Shown: positions 18,091 to 30,322, counted from the stretch's first letter. The stretch is DNA of 64,000 nucleotides from Roseiarcus sp963784805 (GCA_963784805.1 CAWASR010000008.1:744001-808000); one strand, 5' to 3'. The notes: generated by a model from the letters alone, not told the origin. Made by a program: numbers and translations.

Positions 18091-18933
18091 ATGTCGACGA
18101 TGAGGCTTCTCTACGCCTGGGCGGTTCCGGCCTTCGAGGACGACGCCCCGGTCGATCACACCTGGGTCACCACTTACGACAATCGGGCCCACCCCTATCC
18201 CAGCCTCGCCGCGGTCGAGGCCGCGGTCGAGTGCGCGTGGACGTGTTGGGGCGACTTCCACCCGCAGGGCGGAACGCCGGGCAATGCCGACGGCGCGCTC
18301 GGCTCGCAGGTCGGAAATCTCGACTTTGCGCGCTGCCTCGCGCAGCCGAACGCCGAATGCGGCGCTTCGTTCGGCGCTCGCGGCACGATCTTCACCTATG
18401 GCGTCGACGGCGTCTGCCATCAACTCGCCAATCAGGTTCTCTATTCGAGCGGGATTGGCGGCGCTCGGCCGCTGACCGTGGCGGCGGCCCGCGGCTATCG
18501 GCTGAGTTCGGCGATCTACGGAACCTATGGCCTGCAGCATGGCGCGTGGAGAAACAAGATCGCCGCCTGCTCGGCCGCGATGGCGGCAAGGCCGGCGAAC
18601 GCGGACGACGTCACCCACGCCGCGCCGCCGCGGCCAGGAGCGGAAATGACCAGCGTTCCCCCCGACGAATTCGAACAGCGGGTGGCCGAGGTTCTCGGCC
18701 CCGACCGACTGCGGATTGCGGCGCAATTGCTCAACTTGCGCGCCCGGTTTCACACCTCCGCCGCCGCTGAGGCCCATGTGACGCGCGCGCCGACCGCCGA
18801 CGAGCTCAACGCCCGCAACCAGCGGTTTTTCGACGACGCGGCGAAAATCCTCAGCCCGGGCGATTATGAGAAAATCTTCGGGGTCGAGCCCGGCCGGAAG
18901 GTCAAGCTCGTTCGGCCGGATCGGACGAAGTAG
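18091..18933 (+). CDS. conserved-looking protein of unknown function
   Basis: I do not recognise this 280-residue protein. The N-terminal half is rich in aromatic residues, glycine and cysteine (YAWAVPAFEDDAPVDHTWV, WTCWGDFHPQGG, GVDGVCHQLANQVLY). The C-terminal half is charged and helical (DEFEQRVAEVLGPDRLRIAA, NARNQRFFDDAAKILSPGDY). There is no signal peptide or membrane helix. GGAG lies upstream of the ATG, and codon usage matches the neighbours, so it looks like a real gene. Conserved His/Cys residues might bind metal or act catalytically; this is speculation. Confidence 0.7.
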   Translation: MSTMRLLYAWAVPAFEDDAPVDHTWVTTYDNRAHPYPSLAAVEAAVECAWTCWGDFHPQGGTPGNADGALGSQVGNLDFARCLAQPNAECGASFGARGTIFTYGVDGVCHQLANQVLYSSGIGGARPLTVAAARGYRLSSAIYGTYGLQHGAWRNKIAACSAAMAARPANADDVTHAAPPRPGAEMTSVPPDEFEQRVAEVLGPDRLRIAAQLLNLRARFHTSAAAEAHVTRAPTADELNARNQRFFDDAAKILSPGDYEKIFGVEPGRKVKLVRPDRTK

Positions 18934-19173
18934 GGGCGCCCGCCGGGACCCTCAGGGCGCGCAAAGGCGGTCCAGCCGCGACGCTTCGAACGGGCGAGTT
19001 CAATCGCCGACACGGCGACTGGCCCCGGGCGCTACGCGCGCCTTATTAACTATAGTACATTGTGTAAATGGGGCGACAGGTCGCCGCGGCGGTAAAAATT
19101 AGTCTAACCGACTGAAATCATTGAGTCGTGCGGGGCAAAGCGGCGGTAAAGCCCGATTCGGCCCCGCCGCGTC

Positions 19174-20109
19174 CTACCCCGCCCACCCCTGCAGCGCGAT
19201 CCCGGCGAACAGGATGAGGCCGGCGTCGCGATTGGAGCGGAAGAGCCCCAGCGCCGTCGCGGGGTCGGCGCCCTCGACTTGCGACAGCTGCCAGCCGAGA
19301 TGTCCGGCATAGGCGAGCCAGCCGATAAGGGCGATCGGCCCCCCGCCGGCGATGAGGATCGCCGCCAGCGCCAGGGCCGCGGCCGCCGCGTAGAAGATTC
19401 CGACCCCGAGCCGCGCTTTCGCGCCGAAAAGCCGCGCGGTCGAACGGATGCCGACGATGGCGTCGTCGCGCGTGTCCTGCATCGCGTAGACGGTGTCGTA
19501 GCCGATGGTCCAGCAAAACGCGGAAAAGTAGAGCAGGACCGGCGCCAGGGCGAGGCTGGCGTAGCTCGCGCTCCAGCCCATCAGCGCGCCCCAGGAGAAT
19601 GCGAGGCCGAGCGCCGCCTGCGGCCATGAGGTCACGCGCTTCATCAGCGGATAGACCGCGACCACGCCGAGCGAAGCGACGCCGAGCCAGATCGAAAAAG
19701 TGTTGAAGTTGAGCAGCACCGCGAGGCCGACCAGCGCCTGCGCGACCAGGAATATCGCCGCCGCGCGAACGCTGACCCGTCCCGACGGCAGCGGGCGTCC
19801 CCGGGTGCGTTCGACCCCGGCGTCCAGCTTGCGGTCGAGGATGTCGTTATAGGTGCAGCCGGCGCCGCGCATCGCGATCGCGCCGATCAGGAACAGAACG
19901 AGATGCCGGAGATTCGGCCCTCGATGGGCCGCTAGCCCGGCGAGGGCGGTCGCCTGCCAGCAGGGCGCGAGCAGAAGTTGCCATCCGGCCGGCCGGTCGA
20001 GGCGGGCGAGCTGGACAAAGGGAAGGGCGAAATCCGGGGTAAGCCTCAAGACGAGGCTTTGGGGCCGGGCGTCCGGCAGAACCGCCGGGCCCGCGGGCCG
20101 AGCGGTCAA
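19174..20109 (-). CDS. ubiA: 4-hydroxybenzoate polyprenyltransferase UbiA
   Basis: The product is a ~311-residue multi-pass membrane prenyltransferase with two Asp-rich motifs, NDILDRKLDAGVERT and DTVYAMQDTRDDAIVG, and about eight hydrophobic helices. It attaches the polyprenyl tail to 4-hydroxybenzoate in ubiquinone synthesis. I place the start at a TTG (20109) overlapping the upstream stop (TTGA). An in-frame ATG at 20199 would overlap the upstream gene by 94 bases and add a low-complexity extension. UbiA length elsewhere (about 300-320) supports the short form. Confidence 0.9.
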   Translation of the reverse strand: MTARPAGPAVLPDARPQSLVLRLTPDFALPFVQLARLDRPAGWQLLLAPCWQATALAGLAAHRGPNLRHLVLFLIGAIAMRGAGCTYNDILDRKLDAGVERTRGRPLPSGRVSVRAAAIFLVAQALVGLAVLLNFNTFSIWLGVASLGVVAVYPLMKRVTSWPQAALGLAFSWGALMGWSASYASLALAPVLLYFSAFCWTIGYDTVYAMQDTRDDAIVGIRSTARLFGAKARLGVGIFYAAAAALALAAILIAGGGPIALIGWLAYAGHLGWQLSQVEGADPATALGLFRSNRDAGLILFAGIALQGWAG

Positions 20110-20549
20110 AGCGGCCCGGTCGGCAGCGGCTGGACCTGCGGGCCGCCGCCCTGCGCCGCCTGTTCCTTCATCTTCTTCATCTGCGCCGCGACCCTGCACG
20201 CCTTGGCGTTGAAGCCCGCATTTTTAGCGTGATTGGTCTTGAGCTGATTGATCGTATCCTCGGGGAAGGAGCACCAGTCCTTGTTCTTTTCCATATAGGC
20301 GATGAGCGCCGACTCGGCCCGGATCAATCCCGCCGATTTGATGCAGAACTTCTCCGGGTCCATTGGCTTGCCGTGGAAGGATTTGGCGAACTCATTGACC
20401 TTCTGCAGTTCGACATTGCGGGCCTGAGCGAGCCTCTGCATGTCCTGACCGCAGTCCGCGTAGGCCGACGCGCTCGAGAGCGCGCCCGCTGACGCGAGCG
20501 CCAACGCCAAGGCGTAACGCCGTTTACGCTCCACTTTCGCCCGCTCCAT
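20106..20549 (-). CDS. small secreted protein of unknown function
   Basis: This 147-residue product begins MERAKVERKRRYALALALAS, a signal peptide with probable cleavage after SAYA. The mature ~110-residue part has four cysteines (DCGQDM, KFCIKSAG, DWCSFPED, KACRVAA), which could form two disulfides in the periplasm. The end is Gln/Pro/Gly-rich. I do not recognise a named domain. The ATG at 20549 was preferred to an upstream in-frame ATG because it alone gives a signal peptide. Translation is probably coupled to ubiA downstream. Confidence 0.75.
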   Translation of the reverse strand: MERAKVERKRRYALALALASAGALSSASAYADCGQDMQRLAQARNVELQKVNEFAKSFHGKPMDPEKFCIKSAGLIRAESALIAYMEKNKDWCSFPEDTINQLKTNHAKNAGFNAKACRVAAQMKKMKEQAAQGGGPQVQPLPTGPL

Positions 20550-20730
20550 CGCTGTCCACCCCGAAGCCGCCGCGCTTCGACGATTCGGCAAAAGCCCCAA
20601 AATTGGGGCGAAAGCGCGGCTGCCGCCCCGTCTGGCCGCCGGTCCCGCGCCCCGGTTCACAGGTTTTGCTTCGGCGTCCGGCTTTCGAGGGCGGATCGGC
20701 CGCCAACCCCATCGGTCGCGGGCCACGGCC

Positions 20731-21738
20731 TTAAACCCATTTTCGCTCGGCATAATCGATCCCATACCGGTCCGGCGCGGCGGCGATCGCCGCCATGCCG
20801 AGCAGCACCGCGTCCTCCCGGGTCACCAGCCGGGTCGGGACGCGCCTGGCGAGGCCGTCGACCGGCGCCTTGTCCTCGAAGGCCTGACGAAACGCCGACT
20901 CATCGAGAAAATCGAGGACCCGCGGCAGCACGCCGCCGGAGAGGGTGACCCCGCCCGTCGCCACGAACGTCACCGCCATGTCCCCGGCAAAGCGCGCCAC
21001 GATCCGCCAATAGAGCCTCAGGCTCGCCGCCGCTGCGCCGTTCGGGTCGGCCTCCGCTGCGGCGGTGACGGCCGGAGGATCGAGATGCGGATCGGCCTCT
21101 CCCAGCGCCATCATCCGTGCGCGGTGAACCCTGGCCAGTCCCGCGCCGCAAATGACGCTCTCGCTGGTCACGCGCCCGTGAGCGCGCTCCAGATAGGGCC
21201 AGAGGGCGAATTCCTCCGGCCAAACCGGCCCGAAGTCGGTGTGGCAAGCTTCTGACGACACTGGGGTGAAGCGTCCCTCCGCCTCGACCAGCGCGGCGAT
21301 TCCGAGACCCGTGCCTGGCCCCAGAATCACCTGCGGCCCCTGGCTTTTCCTATAAGCGAGCGGGCCGATGCGCCGCACCCAGACTTCGGGGATCGCCGGC
21401 AGAGACAGCGCCTGGGCCTCGAAGTCGTTGAGCAGCAGGCCCTGGGAGAGCCCGGCGCGGCGCGCCGTCTCGGGCCCGTCCATCCGCCAGGGGGCGTTGG
21501 TGAGTTTGAGCGTCCGCCCGGCGACCGGCCCCGCCCCGCAGGCGATCGCCGAGCGGGGCGGCGCGGCGAGCTTGGGCCTGGCCGCCTCGATCGCCTCGGG
21601 CAGGCCGGGATAATCGTCGGTGTGGAGATAGATGATCGGCCCCAGGCCCGCGCCCGGCTCGCCCGCGAGCGCGAAGCGCACGTTGGTGCCTCCGGTGTCG
21701 CAAACGAGAACCGGAAAGGGGAAGGCGAAGTCGCTCAT
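20731..21738 (-). CDS. glk: glucokinase
   Basis: The 335-residue protein has the ROK/glucokinase-type phosphate motif LVCDTGGTNVRFALAG, the sugar-binding LLNDFEAQALSL, ILGPGTGLGIAAL and SSEACHTDFGP, and a late VTLSGGVLPR motif. It phosphorylates glucose to glucose-6-phosphate. The start is set at ATG 21738; three codons further upstream a TTG is also possible. It is divergent from the DNA methyltransferase gene, with ~110 bases between them. Assignment is firm at family level. Confidence 0.92.
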   Translation of the reverse strand: MSDFAFPFPVLVCDTGGTNVRFALAGEPGAGLGPIIYLHTDDYPGLPEAIEAARPKLAAPPRSAIACGAGPVAGRTLKLTNAPWRMDGPETARRAGLSQGLLLNDFEAQALSLPAIPEVWVRRIGPLAYRKSQGPQVILGPGTGLGIAALVEAEGRFTPVSSEACHTDFGPVWPEEFALWPYLERAHGRVTSESVICGAGLARVHRARMMALGEADPHLDPPAVTAAAEADPNGAAAASLRLYWRIVARFAGDMAVTFVATGGVTLSGGVLPRVLDFLDESAFRQAFEDKAPVDGLARRVPTRLVTREDAVLLGMAAIAAAPDRYGIDYAERKWV

Positions 21739-21849
21739 GCCCGACAATAAACGCAGGACAACCCGGCCAAGGTCAAGCGGGACGTCCTTTATAGGCCCGA
21801 AAGGGGTTAGTCTAAGGCTCTCTTCAATCTGATTCGGCGGCGGAAAGCG

Positions 21850-23007
21850 ATGCCCGGCTTCTACGAGTTCTTCTGCGGCGGCGGCATGGCGCGCGCCGGG
21901 CTTGAGTCGGCGTGGGGCTGCCTGTTCGCCAACGATTTCGACGCCCGCAAGGGCGCGGCCTACGCGGCCAACTGGGGAAGCAAACGGCTTAAGATCGCCG
22001 ACGTCGCCGCGCTCGGCGCCGACGACCTGCCGGATCAGGCGGACCTCGCCTGGGCGTCCTTTCCCTGTCAGGATCTGTCGCTCGCGGGCGCCGGCGCAGG
22101 GCTCGGCGGCGCGCGCTCGGGCGCATTTTGGGGATTTTGCTCCGTCATCCGCGCGCTGGAAGCCGACGGGCGCGCGCCGCTTTTGATCGCCCTCGAGAAC
22201 GTCGCCGGGGTTCTGACCTCCAGGGGCGGGTCGGATTTCACCGCGATTTGCGCGGCGCTGCGAGGCCTCGGCTATCGCTTCGGCGCGCTAACGATCGACG
22301 CTGCGCATTTTCTGCCGCAGTCGCGCCCACGGGTGTTCTTCATCGCCGCGCGCCGCGGACTCGCCGTCCCCGCGCGTCTGGTCGCGTCCGGGCCGCCCGC
22401 GCATCACGCCTCGGCCGCCTTGCGGCGCGCCGCCGCGGCCCTTCCTCCGGCGCTTGCCGCCGATTGGCTCTGGTGGCGCCTCCCGGAACCGCCGAGCGTC
22501 AACATCCGTCTCGTCGAATGTCTCGACGACCAACCCGGCGCGTTCGGCTGGCATGGCGCCGAGCAGACCGAGGCGCTCATTGCGTTGCTCTCGCCGGCCT
22601 CGCGCCGCGACATCGCGTTGGCGCGGGAAAGCGGGAGGCGGGAGGTCGGGGCGCTGTTTCGCCGGACCCGGCCCGACGGATTCGGCGGCGTGCGGGTCCA
22701 GGCGGAAGCGCGCTTCGACGGTCTGGCCGGATGCCTGCGCACGCCAGGCGGCGGGTCCAGCAAACAATTTCTGATCGAGGTCAAGGGCAATACGATCCGC
22801 ACCCGGGCGATGCGACCGCGCGAGGCGGCGCGCCTGATGGGGCTGCCGGACAGCTTCCGACTTCCAGCGCGCGAGACCGATGCGCTGCGTCTGATCGGCG
22901 ACGGCGTCGCGCCGCCGGTCGTACGATTCCTCAGCGAGCATCTATTGCTGCCGCTCGCCGGCGACGACGGGGGTCGCGTTTCCCGGCCGCAGGCGAAGAG
23001 CGCGTGA
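21850..23007 (+). CDS. DNA (cytosine-5) methyltransferase
   Basis: This 385-residue C5 methyltransferase has motif I (FYEFFCGGGMARAGLESAW), the catalytic Pro-Cys in SFPCQDLSLAG (C73), the ENV motif (LENVAGVL, 116-118), a QSRPRVF motif and a C-terminal GDGVAPPVV motif X. The variable target-recognition region lies at about 190-290. No restriction endonuclease is adjacent; a Vsr gene overlaps its stop (GTGA). This is the Dcm-Vsr arrangement of an orphan modification/repair pair. Target sequence cannot be read from the protein. Confidence 0.95.
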   Translation: MPGFYEFFCGGGMARAGLESAWGCLFANDFDARKGAAYAANWGSKRLKIADVAALGADDLPDQADLAWASFPCQDLSLAGAGAGLGGARSGAFWGFCSVIRALEADGRAPLLIALENVAGVLTSRGGSDFTAICAALRGLGYRFGALTIDAAHFLPQSRPRVFFIAARRGLAVPARLVASGPPAHHASAALRRAAAALPPALAADWLWWRLPEPPSVNIRLVECLDDQPGAFGWHGAEQTEALIALLSPASRRDIALARESGRREVGALFRRTRPDGFGGVRVQAEARFDGLAGCLRTPGGGSSKQFLIEVKGNTIRTRAMRPREAARLMGLPDSFRLPARETDALRLIGDGVAPPVVRFLSEHLLLPLAGDDGGRVSRPQAKSA

Positions 23008-23405
23008 GCCTCGACCGCTCCGCGGTCATGCGTGCAGTCAAGTCGCGCGACACCGGTCCGGAGCGCGCGGTCAGGGCGGCGTTGCGCCAACTCGCGCCCG
23101 GCTACCGGCTCCATCGCGCCGATCTGCCCGGCAAGCCGGACATCGTCTATTCCGGACGCAAGCTGGCGATCTTCGTGCATGGCTGCTTCTGGCATGGGCA
23201 TGATTGTCCGCGCGGCGCCCGGGCGCCGAAAACCAATGCCGACTACTGGCGCGCCAAGATCGCCCGCAACCGCGCGCGCGACGTGAAGACGCTGGCCGCG
23301 CTCGAGGCGATGGGCTGGCGCGCGCTGACGATCTACGAGTGCGAGCTGAAGGACGCTGCCGCGGTGAGGAGCCGGCTCGCCGAGGCGCTGCGCCTCGGTC
23401 TCTAG
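23004..23405 (+). CDS. vsr: very short patch repair endonuclease Vsr
   Basis: The 133-residue protein has the Vsr hallmarks: VMRAVKSRDTGPERAVRAAL near the N-terminus, GKPDIVYSGRKLAIFV with the catalytic Asp, and HGCFWHGHDC, a zinc/active-site stretch. Vsr nicks at T:G mismatches left by deamination of 5-methylcytosine. It starts at GTG 23004, overlapping the methyltransferase stop. The coupled pair implies that the repaired site is the one the upstream enzyme methylates. Confidence 0.95.
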   Translation: MSLDRSAVMRAVKSRDTGPERAVRAALRQLAPGYRLHRADLPGKPDIVYSGRKLAIFVHGCFWHGHDCPRGARAPKTNADYWRAKIARNRARDVKTLAALEAMGWRALTIYECELKDAAAVRSRLAEALRLGL

Positions 23406-23481
23406 TCCTTCGCACTTGCGCCGGCGCATGCCGCAGTGCAACATCAAATCCGGCCGGGTCAGCCGGCGACGGATTTGATCG

Positions 23482-26271
<2,790 letters not shown>

Positions 26272-26389
26272 GGGGCGGAGCGGGTCGCTGGCCCTCCTTG
26301 GCCGATTGGTTCATGGGCCGACGAAGCTCCCGTTCCTGGCGATGGGCGCCTGCGCCCGCGGTTTAGCCCTCTGTTCTTTCAACTTGTTC

Positions 26390-27256
26390 TCAGGCCTTCG
26401 CGGCTTTCGCGCGACTTCGACTGCGCCAGACTTTATACGGAATCGCAATCACGCCGCCGACGATCAGGTGAAGCAGGACAACCGCCATCACCGCTTTCTT
26501 CTGCTCGGGAAAGTTGAGCGCGATGATCGCCAAGGCGATGCCGGGGTGGCGCGTGCTGGTGGCGAGCGCCAACACGGTTCGGTCGTCGGGATAGGGACCG
26601 CCGAGCAGATGCCCCGTCGCAAGGCCGACCAAGGTGAAGAGGGCAAGGACAACGAGGACGCCGTGGCCAATAGTGGTCCAAATCGCGCCTGACATGGTGA
26701 ACATAATCGGCAAGGCGGCCGCCGCCAGCAGGCCGGCCGCGACGAGCGAGATGGGTTTCTCGATCCTTGCGGCGAAGTCTGGCGCGATTCGCCGAACCAT
26801 CATGCCGACGAACAGGGGCGCGATCGCGGACAGGAATACGGTCGGGGCAATCCTTCCGGGCGACATGTGAACGTCGGCGTGAAAATAGCGCCCGATGAGT
26901 TCGATCCAAACCGGAACCAGGACGATCGCCAGCAGTACGGCCACCACCATCAGACCGACTGCATAGTCGCTCGAGCCCCCCGCCTTCTGCTGCTTGCCCG
27001 GCAGGGTCGGCGGAACGGGTGAAACGGCGAGCGCGACGATCGCGAGCTTGACCGTCGGGGCGAGAGGAAACAACGAAGCGGCGGCGCCAACCACGACGAC
27101 CATCACGAAGTACATCGAGACAATCGAACGCAACATCAGCCCCGGACGCCGAACCAAGGCGATTGCGTCGAGCAGCTTCGAATGAAGGCCGAGCGCGAGG
27201 ACGGTCAGGATCACGCTTGCCAACATTACGAACGGAATCAACCGGGCCAAGTTCAT
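26390..27256 (-). CDS. bile acid:sodium symporter (BASS) family transporter
   Basis: The 288-residue protein has about nine hydrophobic helices. Segments are typical of the BASS/arsenical-resistance-3-like fold (LAVSPVPPTLPGKQQKAGG, SAIAPLFVGMMVRRI, ALATSTRHPGIALAI). It probably imports an organic anion with Na+. The arylsulfatase gene is upstream on the same strand (117 bases away), so a shared role in uptake or processing of an organosulfur compound is plausible. Both genes lie between two copies of the ppc 3' end, suggesting they arrived together. Confidence 0.8.
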   Translation of the reverse strand: MNLARLIPFVMLASVILTVLALGLHSKLLDAIALVRRPGLMLRSIVSMYFVMVVVVGAAASLFPLAPTVKLAIVALAVSPVPPTLPGKQQKAGGSSDYAVGLMVVAVLLAIVLVPVWIELIGRYFHADVHMSPGRIAPTVFLSAIAPLFVGMMVRRIAPDFAARIEKPISLVAAGLLAAAALPIMFTMSGAIWTTIGHGVLVVLALFTLVGLATGHLLGGPYPDDRTVLALATSTRHPGIALAIIALNFPEQKKAVMAVVLLHLIVGGVIAIPYKVWRSRSRAKAAKA

Positions 27257-27373
27257 GCTCGCAGATTCTCTCGACGTCAGTTTTCGCGGCTTTGCTTCTT
27301 GGCGAAGGTCAACCCCCGTTTGGGTTTCGGGGGCAGGGCGACGCTCTGAGACGCTTCGTCGATTGCTGCGCGG

Positions 27374-29728
27374 TCATTGTTTCGCCAGAATTGCTTTCAA
27401 CTCGGCTTCATGGTCGGCGACGTGCTCGCCGCTGACATCGACGATCACGCGCCTGAGCAATGCGGTGAAGCGGAACGGCGGCGCGTAGTCGGCAGTCACC
27501 GGCGCGCCCGTGTCGGCGCCGACGAGCATGGCGCCGCCTTGCGCGAGCCTGAGCGGGGTCGTCACTGAAAGCTCGCCGTTGCCGACTTCCTCGCCGTCGA
27601 TCAGCAGCTTCACGGCGCCGGGAGCGCCTTTGCCGTTTTTGATGTCGGGCTTGCCGGTCGGCGCGAATTCCATGCTTAGAATATGCCGGCCGGCCGGAAT
27701 CGGGGCCTTCGACTTCACATGGAAGCATTCGATCGACACATAGTTATGCGCAAAGCACAGCGCTTTGTCCTGCACATAGAAGGAAATGCCGCCGTCATTG
27801 CCGCCCATGCTGAGCAAGACCCCTTCAGCGCCCTCCTTCGGAATCTCCACCTCGGCGCTAATTGAATAAGGCCTGTTCAAGATCTTCGGCGCGGCGGTCG
27901 CCGGTATCGACTGCGTGCCAGGATAAAGTACGTACCGGCTGCGGTTGACCGCGATCTGCGGACGCTCTTCGGCGATGCGCGCAGTGCCGCGGCTGTCGAT
28001 CGGCAGAACCTTGTATTTGCCCGCTTCATTGTACCAGAGGCTGATCATCGTGATGAGGCGCGCCTTCTCCTTGTCGGCGAGGTTGCGGGTCTCGGCGAAG
28101 TCCTCGGCGACGTGGTAGAGCTCCCAGCCTTTGGCGTCGAGTTCGGTCAGCATGTCGGCCGTTAGCGGCGCGCCAAAGGCTCTGCCGGATTCCACAAACG
28201 AAGCGCCGGGCCAGGGACAGACCGCGCGCCAGCCATCGTGGTACAGCGAGCGATGCCCGATCATCTCGAAGTATTGCGTGATGTGCTTTGACGCAGCGTC
28301 ACGGGCTTCGAAGGTGTGCGCGAAACTGACGCCCTCAATCGGCGATTGCGTGACGCCGCGGATAGACGCCGGCGCCTGCAGACCAAGCGCATCGAGCGCC
28401 GTGGGAACCATGTCGATGATATGCGCGTATTGCGAACGCACTTCTCCTCGCGCCTTAACGCCCTTGGGCCATGTGACAATGAAAGGGTCGGTAGCGCCTC
28501 CGCGATAGGTCTCGCGCTTCCAGCGCCGGAACGGCGTGTTGCCCGCCCATGTCCAGCCCCACGGAAAATGATTGAACGTCTTCGGCCCGCCGATCTCGTC
28601 GATATGCTTCAACCCGTCCTCGACCGTATCCGCGACATTGTTGAAGAACCGGCATTCGTTCACCGATCCGTGCGGGCCGCCTTCGGCGCTCGAGCCGTTA
28701 TCGGAGATAAGCATGATGAGCGTATTGTCGTACTCTCCGAGGTCTTTCAGGAACTGAATGAACTCGCCGATATAGTGGTCGGTATGGGTCAAGAATCCGG
28801 CGAACACCTCCATCATGCGCGCATAGAGCCGGCGCTCGTCCGCCGGCAGCCTATCCCAATCCTGGACGTCTGGGTCGTGCCGGGACAGCTCGGTTCCTTC
28901 CGGCACGATCCCGAGTTGTTTCTGTTTTGCGAACACCTCGTTCCGATAGGCGTCCCAGCCTGCGTCGAACTTTCCCTTGTATTTGTCAGCCCATTCTTTT
29001 GGCGCGTGATGCGGCGAATGGGTGGCGCCGAGTGCGAGATACATGAAGAATGGCTTGTTCGGCGCCACCTGCTTGGCGTCGGCGATCATCGCCTTGGCCT
29101 TCTCCACCAGATCGGGCGTCAGGTGATAGCCTTCTTCCGGCGTCTTTTCGGGTTCGGTCTGCGAATTGTCGCGCACGAGCTCAGGATAATATTGATGCGT
29201 GTCGCCGCCGAGGAAGCCGAAATAGCGTTCGAAGCCGCGGCCCAGAGGCCAGCGGTCGTACGGCCCGGCGGCGGTCATCGTTTCCTCAGGCGCGAGGTGC
29301 CACTTGCCGACGCAATAAGTGTTGTAGCCCTTCTGCTGCAGAATCTCGGACAGAAAGCCGTTCGCGAAAGGGATGTAGCCGTCCGACCCGGGATAGCCCG
29401 TCGAGCCATTGGTGAGGCAGGCCAAGTGGTTGGAATGATGATTGCGCCCGGTGAGGATGCATGAACGCGACGGCGAGCAAAGCGCCGTCGTGTGCATGTT
29501 GCTGTAGCGCAGGCCGTCGGCCGCGAGCGCATCGATATTCGGAGTCGCGATAGGGCTCCCGAAACAGCCGAGGTGTCCGTAGCCTGTGTCGTCAAGCACC
29601 AAAAAGACAACGTTCGGCGCTCCCTCCTTCGCCCGATTGGGGGCCGGCCATGCGGGTTTGGATTCCTCGGGCGTTCGACCAATGACTCCGGGAAAGGATG
29701 CGTTCGGATCATATTCGGTTATGGCCAT
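27374..29728 (-). CDS. arylsulfatase (type I sulfatase)
   Basis: This 784-residue alkaline-phosphatase-fold sulfatase has the metal-binding LVLDDTGYGHLGCFG and the formylglycine signature C84-S-P-S-R88. It also has the GKWHLAP and MLISDNGSSAEGG motifs. The final ~180 residues form a beta-rich accessory domain (YSISAEVEIPKEGAEGVL), common in this subgroup. The catalytic cysteine must be oxidised to formylglycine by another protein. There is no signal peptide, so it is predicted cytoplasmic. It hydrolyses sulfate esters; substrate unknown. GGGAGATC precedes the ATG. Confidence 0.93.
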   Translation of the reverse strand: MAITEYDPNASFPGVIGRTPEESKPAWPAPNRAKEGAPNVVFLVLDDTGYGHLGCFGSPIATPNIDALAADGLRYSNMHTTALCSPSRSCILTGRNHHSNHLACLTNGSTGYPGSDGYIPFANGFLSEILQQKGYNTYCVGKWHLAPEETMTAAGPYDRWPLGRGFERYFGFLGGDTHQYYPELVRDNSQTEPEKTPEEGYHLTPDLVEKAKAMIADAKQVAPNKPFFMYLALGATHSPHHAPKEWADKYKGKFDAGWDAYRNEVFAKQKQLGIVPEGTELSRHDPDVQDWDRLPADERRLYARMMEVFAGFLTHTDHYIGEFIQFLKDLGEYDNTLIMLISDNGSSAEGGPHGSVNECRFFNNVADTVEDGLKHIDEIGGPKTFNHFPWGWTWAGNTPFRRWKRETYRGGATDPFIVTWPKGVKARGEVRSQYAHIIDMVPTALDALGLQAPASIRGVTQSPIEGVSFAHTFEARDAASKHITQYFEMIGHRSLYHDGWRAVCPWPGASFVESGRAFGAPLTADMLTELDAKGWELYHVAEDFAETRNLADKEKARLITMISLWYNEAGKYKVLPIDSRGTARIAEERPQIAVNRSRYVLYPGTQSIPATAAPKILNRPYSISAEVEIPKEGAEGVLLSMGGNDGGISFYVQDKALCFAHNYVSIECFHVKSKAPIPAGRHILSMEFAPTGKPDIKNGKGAPGAVKLLIDGEEVGNGELSVTTPLRLAQGGAMLVGADTGAPVTADYAPPFRFTALLRRVIVDVSGEHVADHEAELKAILAKQ

Positions 29729-30080
29729 GGGGATCTCCCTGAGGGTCGAGGCCGGGGGAAGCCCTGAACCCGGAATACACGGTTTAAAACCCGCCGATCG
29801 TCAGCGCGCGGGTCGCTCCGCGGCCCGTTCGGCAAGTTCGGCTGGCTCGTCCTCGATTCAAAGTCGGTCAGCTCGGCGCAGGTCATGAATTGCCCTTCGG
29901 AACCGAACTTGAACCGGGATTTCCCCCGACAGAGGGCTCGGTCGCCCACAACGGGGGCAGCATACGACCCGATCCCGTCGTGCAGCAACGGCCGGGTCGT
30001 CCGTAAGCCCGGCAGCGAGCCGCCGGTCCTCCAAGGAGCGCTGCAGGCGCCTAGCCGGCCTAAAGAGAGACTTAAGATCT
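29729..30080. other. intergenic region upstream of arylsulfatase, unidentified remnant
   Basis: This 352-base stretch must contain the sulfatase promoter. On the minus strand a short frame reads DRALCRGKSRFKFGSEGQF, which looks like a fragment of some repeated or mobile sequence, but I cannot name it. It ends where the ppc 3'-end fragment begins. Confidence 0.35.
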
Positions 30081-30322
30081 GGAGCAGTCGCGGCTCCTGG
30101 AGGGCAATCCGCTGCTCGACCGCTCGATCCGCAACCGCTTTCCCTATCTCGACCCGCTCAACCACGTGCAGGTCGAGCTCCTAAAGCTGCACCGCGGCCG
30201 GTCGTCGAGCGAGAAGGTCCTTGACGGGGATCCAGCTCACCGTCAATGGCATATCGGCGGGGTTGCGCAACAGCGGGTGAGGGGCGGAGCGGGTCGTCGT
30301 CGGGCCTATTGGCCGATTCGTG
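30081..30322 (+). pseudogene. ppc: detached ppc 3'-end fragment (direct repeat, copy B)
   Basis: The sequence encodes the same residues as the end of PEP carboxylase (SRLLEGNPLLDRSIRNRFPY and onward) with mostly synonymous changes. One extra base (GTCCTTGACG against GTGCTGACG, near 30222) breaks the frame before NGISAGLRNSG. It is not preceded by the rest of the gene. The repeat extends about 40 bases past the stop. It looks like a displaced original gene end or a leftover from recombination, not a working gene. Confidence 0.88.

Noticed and set aside
21850..23405. Type II restriction-modification system
   Set aside because: A methyltransferase and Vsr are present but no restriction endonuclease gene adjoins them.
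30081..30322. Second functional PEP carboxylase gene
   Set aside because: Only the last ~66 codons are present and a frameshift interrupts them.
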